Source: Poriferisodalis sp964484385 (lineage in GTDB: Bacteria > Actinomycetota > Acidimicrobiia > Acidimicrobiales > Poriferisodalaceae). From it: 42,171 bases of DNA. Within the stretch, counting starts at the first letter, position 1; each line of letters starts with the position of its first letter. The position numbers and the translations under genes are program-made. The stretch is taken from assembly GCA_964484385.1 (NCBI GenBank), contig CAZAFV010000022.1:1-42171 (forward strand). The letters are read 5' to 3'. The notes under the pieces were generated by a model. The model did not search any database and was not told where the DNA came from. It saw nothing but the letters and a program-made list of their open reading frames with translations. Shown here one piece after another: positions 8,149 through 15,343 of this stretch.

Positions 8149-8496
8149 TCAGTCGCTGCGTCCGCCAATGCCCTTCTTCAGGGCGCTGATCGCGGCGTCT
8201 CGCACCGGGATGAACGCAACGAGGACGATGGCTGTCGCCACGTCCATGCCAAAGCGGCCCAGCGACAGCAGTTCCATGTTCGTCCCGAACCCGAGATCGA
8301 GCACATCGTTCGCGCCGTTGACTTGCGAAATCAGCACGAACAGGTACGCCCAGATCAGGTTCAGATTGCTTCCGACGACCGGAATGGACTTCAGCGTGTC
8401 GTTCACTTTGACGGTGTCGAGGACGCTGTCCACGACCACCATCGCACCTTGGAACACCATGCCCAAGATGATCAGCGTCAGGATTGTCGCCATCAT
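8149..8496 (-). CDS. Small membrane protein, function unknown
   Basis: The chosen start gives 115 residues (MMATILTLIILGMVFQG...) and is preceded by a strong AAAGGGGG ribosome-binding site 9 nt upstream; a longer open frame upstream adds only hydrophilic residues. Three hydrophobic stretches lie near residues 3-22, 44-61 and 82-98, and the C-terminus is basic (ALKKGIGGRSD). I do not recognise the family; holin-like size and topology are only a resemblance. It is a single gene facing the CoA transferase across a hairpin and divergent from valS. Confidence 0.6.
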   Translation of the reverse strand: MMATILTLIILGMVFQGAMVVVDSVLDTVKVNDTLKSIPVVGSNLNLIWAYLFVLISQVNGANDVLDLGFGTNMELLSLGRFGMDVATAIVLVAFIPVRDAAISALKKGIGGRSD

Positions 8497-8568
8497 GCCA
8501 ATCGACCCCCTTTGGTCGGCAGTACGGCTGCGGTTGCCGTCCGCCCCCGCGGGCAGCAACCACTCCTC

Positions 8569-8574
8569 ACCCTA
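8569..8574 (-). promoter_or_regulatory. -10 element for the small membrane protein gene
   Basis: TAGGGT on the minus strand, about 70 nt upstream of the ATG, leaving a leader that contains the AAAGGGGG ribosome-binding site. Confidence 0.35.
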
Positions 8575-8683
8575 GTCAATGCCGTTGCGTCTGTGTGTCA
8601 ATTCCGTGACAATTTCCCACGCATCGGCGAAATGCTGAGCAACTGGCGGGTGCCCCGGATCGGCCTCTGGTGATGCGCGGCGG

Positions 8684-8689
8684 TAGCTT
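8684..8689 (+). promoter_or_regulatory. -10 element for valS
   Basis: TAGCTT ends 8 nt before the valS ATG at 8698, and no ribosome-binding site is visible. This fits a leaderless transcript and favours that ATG over the upstream TTG at 8689. Confidence 0.5.
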
Positions 8690-8697
8690 TGCGGCGC

Positions 8698-11325
8698 ATG
8701 ACGCAGGTGCCCGACAGGCCCACCGTCGACGGGCTCGAAGCGAAGTGGTCGCAGCGCTGGGAAGCCGACGGCGTGTACCGCTTTGATCGCACCGCCACCC
8801 GCGATCAGGTATTCAGCATCGACACCCCGCCGCCCACCGTGAGCGGCTCGCTGCACATGGGGCACGTGTTCAGCTACACCCACACCGACAACATCGCCCG
8901 TTACCGACGCATGGCGGGTTACGAGGTCTTCTATCCGATGGGCTGGGACGACAACGGCCTGCCCACCGAGCGACGCGTCCAGAACTACTTCGGGGTGCGC
9001 TGCGACCCTTCGCTGCCCTACGACGAGAACTTCGAGCCGCCTGCTGACGGCGGCGACGCCAAGGCGGTGGAGGCCCGCGGCGAGCTGGCGATCTCGCGGC
9101 GGAACTTCATCGAGCTGTGTCACGTGCTCACCGCCGAAGACGAGCACGCCTTCGAGGCGTTGTGGCGCCAGCTCGGACTGAGCGTGGACTGGTCGATGAC
9201 CTACGCCACCATCGACGAGCGCTGCCAGCGGATAGCACAGCGCGCATTTCTCGGAAACCTCGAACGCGGCGAGGCGTACCAGATCGAAGCGCCCTCGTTG
9301 TGGGATGTCACCTTCGGCACTGCTGTGGCCCAGGCTGAGCTCGAAGACCGCGAGCGGCCCGGCGCCTACCACCGCATCGCGTTCGGGCGCACCGGCCCGC
9401 CCGGGTCGCGCAACGGCACCGTCGAGATCGAGACCACCCGGCCGGAATTGCTGGCAGCATGCGTGGCGCTCGTGGCCCACCCCGACGACGAGCGCTACCA
9501 GCCGTTGTTCGGCTCCACCGTGCTGACCCCGCTGTTCGGCGTGGAAGTGCCGGTGGTGGCGCACAAGCTGGCCGAGCCCGACAAGGGCACCGGCATCGCC
9601 ATGATCTGCACCTTCGGCGACACCACTGACGTGACATGGTGGCGCGAGCTGGACTTGCCTGTGCGGGCGATCGTGGACCGCCGGGGCCGCATCACCCCCG
9701 ATCCGCCGCACGGCATCGACGGTGCCGCGGGCCGCGAGGCGTATGAGCACCTGGCCGGCCGGACCGTGGGAGGCGCTCGCACCGCAACAGTCGAGTTGCT
9801 GCGAAGCTCCGGCGATCTCATCGGCGAGCCCCGCCCGATCACCCATGCCGTGAAGTTCTTCGAGAAGGGCGATCGGCCGCTGGAGATCGTGTCGAGCCGC
9901 CAGTGGTACATCCGCAACGGCGGGCGCGACGCCGAGCTGCGCGACGCGCTGATCGCCCGCGGCTCGGAGATGACCTGGCACCCGCCGTACATGCAGGGCC
10001 GGTACACGAACTGGATCGAGGGCCTGAGCGGCGACTGGCTGATCAGTCGCCAGCGCTACTTCGGCGTGCCCATCCCGCTGTGGTACCCGCTCGACGACGG
10101 CGGCGAGCCGATCTGGGAACAGCCGCTGGTGCCGGACGGCAGCGTGTTGCCGGTCGACCCGAGCAGCGACGTGCCGGCCGGCCACGACGAATCGCAACGG
10201 GGCCAGCCGGGCGGTTTCATCGGCGATCACGACGTGATGGACACCTGGGCCACGTCATCGCTGACGCCGCAGATCGCATGCGGCTGGAGCGAGGACCCGG
10301 ACCTGTGGGAGCGCACCTACCCGATGGACATGCGCCCCCAAGGGCACGACATCATCCGCACCTGGCTGTTCTCGACGGCGGTGCGCAGCCATCTCGGGCA
10401 TGACTGTGCCCCGTGGCACCACTGCGCCCTGTCGGGCTGGATCCTCGACCCGGACCGCAAGAAGATGTCCAAGTCCAAGGGCAACGTGGTGACGCCGGTC
10501 GACCTGCTCGACACCTACGGCGCCGACGCCGTGCGCTACTGGGCCGCCAACGGCCGCCCCGGCACCGACACGGCCTTCGACGAAGGACAGATGAAGATCG
10601 GCCGCCGGCTGGCGATCAAGCTGCTGAACGCAGCGAAGTTCGCTCTGACGCTGACCGGCGGCGCGATGCCCGGGGTGAGCGCGGACGCCGGTCCCGACGG
10701 TCGTGCCGACACGGTGCGCAACGCACTGGATGCAGCGCTGCTGGCTGAGCTCGCCGGGCTGGTGCGGGCCGCTACCGACGCGTTCGAGAACTTCGACTAT
10801 GCCCGGGCGCTCGAGCGGTCGGAGCAGTTCTTCTGGCGATTCACCGACGACTACGTGGAGTTGGCCAAGGGCCGGGCCTATGGCGGGCAGGGCGACGAGG
10901 CGGCGGCTGACGCGCATCTCACCCTCACGACGGCGCTCGACGTGCTGCTGCGACTGTTCGCGCCATTCCTGCCCTTCGTCACCGAGGAGATCTGGTCGTG
11001 GTGGCGCGGCGGTTCAGTGCACCAGGCGACGTGGCCCGATGCGGCAGAGATCGACGCGCTGGTACCCGACCATCCCTCGGGCGCGTTCGAGCTCACTGCA
11101 TCGGTGCTCAGCGAGGTTCGCCGGGCCAAAACCGAGGCCAGGCGCAGCCTTCGAGTGCCCGCAGAGCAGGTGACGGTGGGCGCCGCGGATACGCACATCG
11201 CCACGCTGGAGCAGACGCGGGCCGACTTGATCGATGCCGGGCGCATCGAGAGCCTGACGTTCGTGGCGGATGAGTCGCTCGCACATCCCGAAGTCAGCGT
11301 GACGCTGGCGCCGGCCGACGCCTAG
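8698..11325 (+). CDS. valS: Valyl-tRNA synthetase
   Basis: The 875-residue class I synthetase charges tRNA-Val. The HIGH-type motif is HMGH at residues 53-56, in the PPPTVSGSLHMGH context typical of ValS, and KMSKS is intact near residue 588. The CP1 editing domain that clears Thr-tRNA-Val lies between them and includes the GTGIAMICTFGDTTD stretch. The anticodon-binding domain follows, and the protein ends soon after it (KTEARRSLRVPAEQV). It lacks a long C-terminal coiled-coil arm, which suits the shorter actinobacterial/archaeal-type ValS. The ATG at 8698 is preferred because of the -10 box; a TTG start would add three residues. It is convergent with mscS, with 13 bp between. Confidence 0.94.
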   Translation: MTQVPDRPTVDGLEAKWSQRWEADGVYRFDRTATRDQVFSIDTPPPTVSGSLHMGHVFSYTHTDNIARYRRMAGYEVFYPMGWDDNGLPTERRVQNYFGVRCDPSLPYDENFEPPADGGDAKAVEARGELAISRRNFIELCHVLTAEDEHAFEALWRQLGLSVDWSMTYATIDERCQRIAQRAFLGNLERGEAYQIEAPSLWDVTFGTAVAQAELEDRERPGAYHRIAFGRTGPPGSRNGTVEIETTRPELLAACVALVAHPDDERYQPLFGSTVLTPLFGVEVPVVAHKLAEPDKGTGIAMICTFGDTTDVTWWRELDLPVRAIVDRRGRITPDPPHGIDGAAGREAYEHLAGRTVGGARTATVELLRSSGDLIGEPRPITHAVKFFEKGDRPLEIVSSRQWYIRNGGRDAELRDALIARGSEMTWHPPYMQGRYTNWIEGLSGDWLISRQRYFGVPIPLWYPLDDGGEPIWEQPLVPDGSVLPVDPSSDVPAGHDESQRGQPGGFIGDHDVMDTWATSSLTPQIACGWSEDPDLWERTYPMDMRPQGHDIIRTWLFSTAVRSHLGHDCAPWHHCALSGWILDPDRKKMSKSKGNVVTPVDLLDTYGADAVRYWAANGRPGTDTAFDEGQMKIGRRLAIKLLNAAKFALTLTGGAMPGVSADAGPDGRADTVRNALDAALLAELAGLVRAATDAFENFDYARALERSEQFFWRFTDDYVELAKGRAYGGQGDEAAADAHLTLTTALDVLLRLFAPFLPFVTEEIWSWWRGGSVHQATWPDAAEIDALVPDHPSGAFELTASVLSEVRRAKTEARRSLRVPAEQVTVGAADTHIATLEQTRADLIDAGRIESLTFVADESLAHPEVSVTLAPADA

Positions 11326-11338
11326 ACCATCGCCGCAG

Positions 11339-12505
11339 CTACAGATCGCTGTCGGCACCGTCGGCGTCGGGGTCCTCGGCCTCCATCGGCGACGTCACGG
11401 TCTCGAATGCGCCGACACGCCGCTCGCCGCTCTCGCCATCGGGCTCGCCGCTGCGCACCCAGACCGTCCGCTGCGGGAACGGGATCTCGATGCCGGCCTC
11501 GTCGAATGCGGCCTTGATGCGCCTGCGCATCAGGCGCGCCGTTGCCCACTGCTCAGACGGCTCGGTCTTCAGCATGACCCGGATGGTGACGGCATCGGCA
11601 CCGAAGGCTTGCACTCCAGAGAGGGTGGGTTCTTCGAGCACCGTGGTGCTCTCGCCTTGCTCCTGCCACACCTCGTCCGCGACTCGCTTGATGATCGCCA
11701 TGGCCTCGTCGAGGTCGGTGTCATAGGCCACGTCGAGGTCGAGCGGTACGCGAGCCCACAGCTGCGACATGTTGCCCACCCGGGCGATGGCGCCGTTGGG
11801 CACATGCCAGACCGTGCCGGCGATGTCGCGCAGCCGTGTGGTGCGCAGCCCGACCGACTCGACCGTGCCGACGGCATCGCCGAGGTCGACCACGTCGCCG
11901 ACGCCGTACTGATCCTCGATCAGCATGAACACGCCGGTCAGCAAGTCGCGCACGATCGACTGCGCGCCGAAGCCGACGGCGACACCGATGATGCCGGCGC
12001 CTGCGATGAGCGGCCCCAGATTCACGTCGAATTCGCCGAGCAGCATCATGAGCGCAACGGCCCAGATGATGGTGGTGGCGATGCTCTTGAACAGCGTGCC
12101 CAACGTCGTGGCCCGCTGGCTGGCGCGCTCGGTGCGCTCGCGCAGCTGCTTCATCTTGTCGGCGAGCCGCTCGGGGTCCCAGGTTCGGCCCTCTTCGGCG
12201 GTGCGGGCCGCTTCGTCTTCCTCGGCGTGCTTCTTGTCGGAGGCGATGCGCTCCACCATGTGATCGATGGCGCGGCGCACGACCCGGCGGGCGATGACGG
12301 CCAGCAGCAGGATGATCAGCACCGTGAGGGGCTTGTCCACGATCCATACCGAGGCCGACGCGAAGCCCTCGCTGCCGGTCCAGTCGTAGATGCGCTCGCA
12401 GACCCAACTGGGTTCGGGGCCGCACACTTCGTTGACGCGACTGACTTCCAGCAACGCGTTGACCGCGTCGGTCGCCGATTCGGCCTGTGCAAGAAGTCCG
12501 GTCAT
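11339..12505 (-). CDS. MscS family small-conductance mechanosensitive channel
   Basis: The 388-residue protein has an N-terminal extracellular segment with two Cys (VCGPEPSWVCERIYDW), a first membrane helix at about residues 57-80, a charged, possibly coiled cytoplasmic loop, then helices leading into the MscS core. The pore and beta-domain region (AGIIGVAVGFGAQSIVRDLLTGVFMLIEDQYGVGDVVDLG) is clearly recognisable, followed by the alpha/beta domain ending near FPQRTVWV. It releases solutes on hypo-osmotic shock. I chose the ATG at 12505 because a TAGGCT hexamer lies 7 nt upstream; the frame is open further, but that would run past this promoter and toward the divergent crotonase gene. An acidic tail closes the protein. 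Confidence 0.9.
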   Translation of the reverse strand: MTGLLAQAESATDAVNALLEVSRVNEVCGPEPSWVCERIYDWTGSEGFASASVWIVDKPLTVLIILLLAVIARRVVRRAIDHMVERIASDKKHAEEDEAARTAEEGRTWDPERLADKMKQLRERTERASQRATTLGTLFKSIATTIIWAVALMMLLGEFDVNLGPLIAGAGIIGVAVGFGAQSIVRDLLTGVFMLIEDQYGVGDVVDLGDAVGTVESVGLRTTRLRDIAGTVWHVPNGAIARVGNMSQLWARVPLDLDVAYDTDLDEAMAIIKRVADEVWQEQGESTTVLEEPTLSGVQAFGADAVTIRVMLKTEPSEQWATARLMRRRIKAAFDEAGIEIPFPQRTVWVRSGEPDGESGERRVGAFETVTSPMEAEDPDADGADSDL

Positions 12506-12512
12506 CTGAGGG

Positions 12513-12518
12513 AGCCTA
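12513..12518 (-). promoter_or_regulatory. -10 element for mscS
   Basis: TAGGCT on the minus strand ends 7 nt before the chosen ATG, where no ribosome-binding site exists. It faces away from a matching element at 12560. Confidence 0.5.
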
Positions 12519-12559
12519 GGAGTCGCTCGCCAGCCGCTTAGGCCACGGGACTCAGCCTC

Positions 12560-12565
12560 TAGCAT
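12560..12565 (+). promoter_or_regulatory. -10 element for the first crotonase gene
   Basis: TAGCAT ends 7 nt before the ATG at 12573, consistent with a leaderless transcript. It is 41 bp from the divergent mscS element. Confidence 0.5.
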
Positions 12566-12572
12566 CGCTGCG

Positions 12573-13400
12573 ATGTCAACCGATCTTGCAGGCGACGGCA
12601 CCGACAATCGCACGCCGATAGACGACCCCGATGCCGCCGTGCTCTATGAGGTCGCGGGCGGCGTGGCAACGATCACGTTGAACCGGCCCGACTACCGCAA
12701 CGCGCTCAGCGTCGAGATCGTGAACGGCGTCGGCGATCACTTCGAAGCGGCACTGGCCGACCCAGGGGTGCGAGCGATCCTGTTCACGCACGTCGGCAAC
12801 ACGTTCTGCGCTGGCGCGGACCTGCGCGCCGCCCAACCCGGTGTGCCCCAGCCGACGCTGCGCCACAACTTCGTGGAGATCCTCGAGAAGATCATGACCT
12901 GCGACAAGCCCGTAGTGGGCCGGCTGGCAGGTCACGTCACTGCCGGCGGTGTGGGGCTGGCTGCAGCGATGGACATCTCCATCGCCGCCGACGACGCCAT
13001 CATCGGCTTCACCGAGGTTCGCATCGGTGTGGCACCCGCCGTGATCTCGGTGGTCTGCCTGCCGAAGCTGCGCCGTGCCGATGCCAGCGAGCTGTTCCTC
13101 GAGGGCGAGCGGGTCCCTGCACCCCGAGCAGCAGCGGCCGGGTTGATCAATCGAGCAGTGCCGCGCGACGAGCTCGACGACGAGGTGGCAACGACACTGC
13201 GTCGCCTGGTGCGGGGCGGCCCCGACGCGCTGGCCAACACCAAGCAGCTCGTCGCGAGGGTGCCGCAGATGCCCCGGGACGAGGCTTGGGAGTGGACGGC
13301 CGAATTGAGCCAGCGGCTGTTCCAGAGCGACGAGGCAGCCGAGGGCATCGCCGCATTCCGCGAACGCCGCGATGCCAGCTGGGTCCCGCCCGAATCCTGA
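12573..13400 (+). CDS. Enoyl-CoA hydratase/isomerase family protein (crotonase fold)
   Basis: The 275-residue protein has the crotonase oxyanion-hole motifs (FCAGADLR, then GHVTAGGVGLAAAMD). Compared with classical hydratase, the first catalytic glutamate (GGGCEL) is Gly here, while the second is kept in FTEVRIGV. It therefore belongs to the one-glutamate group, which includes isomerases, hydratases of branched acyl-CoAs and other variants, so the exact reaction is open. It acts on acyl-CoA thioesters in the cytoplasm. The first 20 residues are acidic and variable. A second crotonase follows about 50 bp downstream with its own -10 box. Confidence 0.85.
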   Translation: MSTDLAGDGTDNRTPIDDPDAAVLYEVAGGVATITLNRPDYRNALSVEIVNGVGDHFEAALADPGVRAILFTHVGNTFCAGADLRAAQPGVPQPTLRHNFVEILEKIMTCDKPVVGRLAGHVTAGGVGLAAAMDISIAADDAIIGFTEVRIGVAPAVISVVCLPKLRRADASELFLEGERVPAPRAAAAGLINRAVPRDELDDEVATTLRRLVRGGPDALANTKQLVARVPQMPRDEAWEWTAELSQRLFQSDEAAEGIAAFRERRDASWVPPES

Positions 13401-13435
13401 GTTCGGCTGATCCGCGCCGGATCGACTCCGGGCGG

Positions 13436-13441
13436 TAGCGT
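13436..13441 (+). promoter_or_regulatory. -10 element for the second crotonase gene
   Basis: TAGCGT ends 8 nt before the GTG at 13450, with no ribosome-binding site, in the 49-bp gap between the two crotonase genes. Confidence 0.45.
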
Positions 13442-13449
13442 CGGCCGGC

Positions 13450-14235
13450 GTGAGCGGGCAGGTGCATCTCGAACGCGACGGCCATGTGGGCCGCATCATC
13501 CTGGACCATCCGGAGCGGCACAACGCCATCAGCGCGCAGATGTGGAACGGCATCACTGACGCCGCGACCGAGTTGGAGAACGACCACGAGATCCGGGTGG
13601 TGGTGATCCGCGGCGCCGGCGAGCGCGCATTCGCGGCCGGCGCCGACATCAGCCAATTCGGCGAGCAGCGGTCTGACGCGAGCGGCAACCGTGACTACGA
13701 CGACACGACGTCGAGAGCCCATGCCTCGCTGCTGGGACTGTCCAAGCCGCTCATCGCTGCCATCCACGGCTACTGCATCGGCGGCGGCTTGGCGGTGGCA
13801 TTGACGGCCGATCTGCGCGTCGCCGCCGAGGATGCGCAGTTCACGATCCCCGCAGCCCGCCTCGGGCTCGGCTACGGCGCCGCCGGGATCGGCACGCTGA
13901 TGCGGCTGGTGGGACCGTCGGCCGCGAAGCGCATCTTCTTCCTAGCCGATCGCTTCGGAGCGCAGGAGGCCCTGCAGATGGGTCTCGTCAACCGGGTGGT
14001 GCCCAAGGCGCACCTCGAGGCGTCGGTCACCGAGTGGACCGACCTCATCGGCCAGAACGCCCCGCTGACCATCGCCGCCGCCAAGGCCGCGCTGACCCAA
14101 TGGCAGAAGCCCGAGTCCCAGCGTGACTTCACCGATGTGGAGGCAATGATCCGGGCGTGCTTCGACAGCGAGGATTATCAAGAGGGCGTCGACGCGTTCA
14201 TGAACAAGCGCCGCCCCGAATTCAAGGGCCGCTGA
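13450..14235 (+). CDS. Crotonase-family protein lacking both classical catalytic glutamates
   Basis: The 261-residue protein has a full crotonase fold with oxyanion-hole motifs FAAGADISQF and GYCIGGGLAVAL. The two glutamates of classical enoyl-CoA hydratase are replaced: the GGGCEL site reads GGGLAV, and the PE site reads IPAARLGLGYG, with alanine in place of glutamate. It is therefore unlikely to be an ordinary hydratase; isomerase, lyase or decarboxylase chemistry, or a tuned substrate range, is possible. It starts with GTG close behind a -10 box. Its 3' end overlaps the convergent rsgA by 14 bp. Confidence 0.85.
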   Translation: MSGQVHLERDGHVGRIILDHPERHNAISAQMWNGITDAATELENDHEIRVVVIRGAGERAFAAGADISQFGEQRSDASGNRDYDDTTSRAHASLLGLSKPLIAAIHGYCIGGGLAVALTADLRVAAEDAQFTIPAARLGLGYGAAGIGTLMRLVGPSAAKRIFFLADRFGAQEALQMGLVNRVVPKAHLEASVTEWTDLIGQNAPLTIAAAKAALTQWQKPESQRDFTDVEAMIRACFDSEDYQEGVDAFMNKRRPEFKGR

Positions 14236-15343
14236 GCGAGCCACCCGCTTCCATGTCGGCGACGAGTTCGAGGTAGGTGCTCAGGCGCTCTGCCGCCAAC
14301 TCGCCGGATTGCACCGCAGCAATGACCGCGCAGTCCGGCTCGACGGTGTGTGAGCAGTCGGCAAAGCGGCAGTGTTGAGCGAGCGCCGTGATATCGCCGA
14401 ATGTCTGTCCAAGGCCGTCGAGCACGGCCGCCGCTGCCGGGAGACCCAGATCGCCGCTCCAGGGGATCAGATCCTGCAGGCCCGGGGTGTCCACGAACGT
14501 CCCGCCGTCGGGCCCGCCGACCGGCACAAGCTGGCGTCGCACCGTCGTATGGCGACCGCGGCCGTCAGGACTCAGCGGGGCGACAGGCATCACCTCGGCT
14601 CCGGCGAGCCGGTTGACCAGCGATGACTTGCCGACCCCGGACGGGCCGCTGAGCGCGACCGTTGCGCCGTCGCCGGCCAGGGCGCCGAGGCTGTCGAGCC
14701 CGCGGCCGTCGAGCGCACTGGTAGCCAGGATCGGCACGTCGGCCGCGGCGGAGCCGAGTCGACGTCGCAGGGCATCGACGGTCGCCTCGTACTCGACACT
14801 CGACACCGTGTCGATCTTGTTCACGACGATCACGGGTCGAGTGCCGCCGCTGAACGCCGCCGTGAGGTACCACTCGATCCGGTGGCCTGCGGGGTCTGAT
14901 GCCGCCGAATCCGCAGCAGATCCACTGCCGGTGGGTGTGGGGGTGGTGACGACGGCGAGCGTGACGGCATTGGCTGCCACCAGTTGAGGTCGTGTCCGCG
15001 GGCCGGCTGCGCGACGGCACAGCAACGATGTTCGGTCGAGCACTTCGGTGATTGCCACACGACGATCGCTTCGGGGTTCGGTTGAGCGGACGACCCAGTC
15101 GCCCACGGTCGGATAGTCGATCGGCGAGCGGGCTGCGCGGCGCCCGGCGGCATCGAGCGCTCCGGTGACGTCGCCGGTGACGTCGACCAGTTCGTAGGCG
15201 CCGCGATGCTCGACGGCGACACGGCTCACGCAGTGACCCGCCGGGACCTGGGGCGCCGGGCCTGGGCGCCGAAGCCAGCCGAGCTGCCCGAGCGTCGGCG
15301 GGGCCGGTGATTCGCCTGCTTGCGGGTCGGCGCTGTCACTCAC
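14222..15343 (-). CDS. rsgA: Small-ribosomal-subunit biogenesis GTPase RsgA
   Basis: The 373-residue protein has the circularly permuted GTPase order typical of RsgA: an N-terminal OB-fold, then NKID (G4) before GPSGVGKSS (G1, around residue 232) and DTPG (G3), followed by the C-terminal zinc knuckle with the HCRFADCSH...C ligands. It helps mature the 30S subunit by checking the decoding centre and releasing assembly factors. The GTG start overlaps the stop of the upstream solute-binding protein gene by 8 bp, so the two are probably read from one transcript although their functions are unrelated. It is convergent with the second crotonase. Confidence 0.93.
   Translation of the reverse strand: MSDSADPQAGESPAPPTLGQLGWLRRPGPAPQVPAGHCVSRVAVEHRGAYELVDVTGDVTGALDAAGRRAARSPIDYPTVGDWVVRSTEPRSDRRVAITEVLDRTSLLCRRAAGPRTRPQLVAANAVTLAVVTTPTPTGSGSAADSAASDPAGHRIEWYLTAAFSGGTRPVIVVNKIDTVSSVEYEATVDALRRRLGSAAADVPILATSALDGRGLDSLGALAGDGATVALSGPSGVGKSSLVNRLAGAEVMPVAPLSPDGRGRHTTVRRQLVPVGGPDGGTFVDTPGLQDLIPWSGDLGLPAAAAVLDGLGQTFGDITALAQHCRFADCSHTVEPDCAVIAAVQSGELAAERLSTYLELVADMEAGGSLSGP

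Noticed and set aside
8572..10230. A 552-codon open frame on the minus strand
   Set aside because: It is antisense to valS, which has all its motifs; the antisense product is low-complexity and matches nothing recognised.
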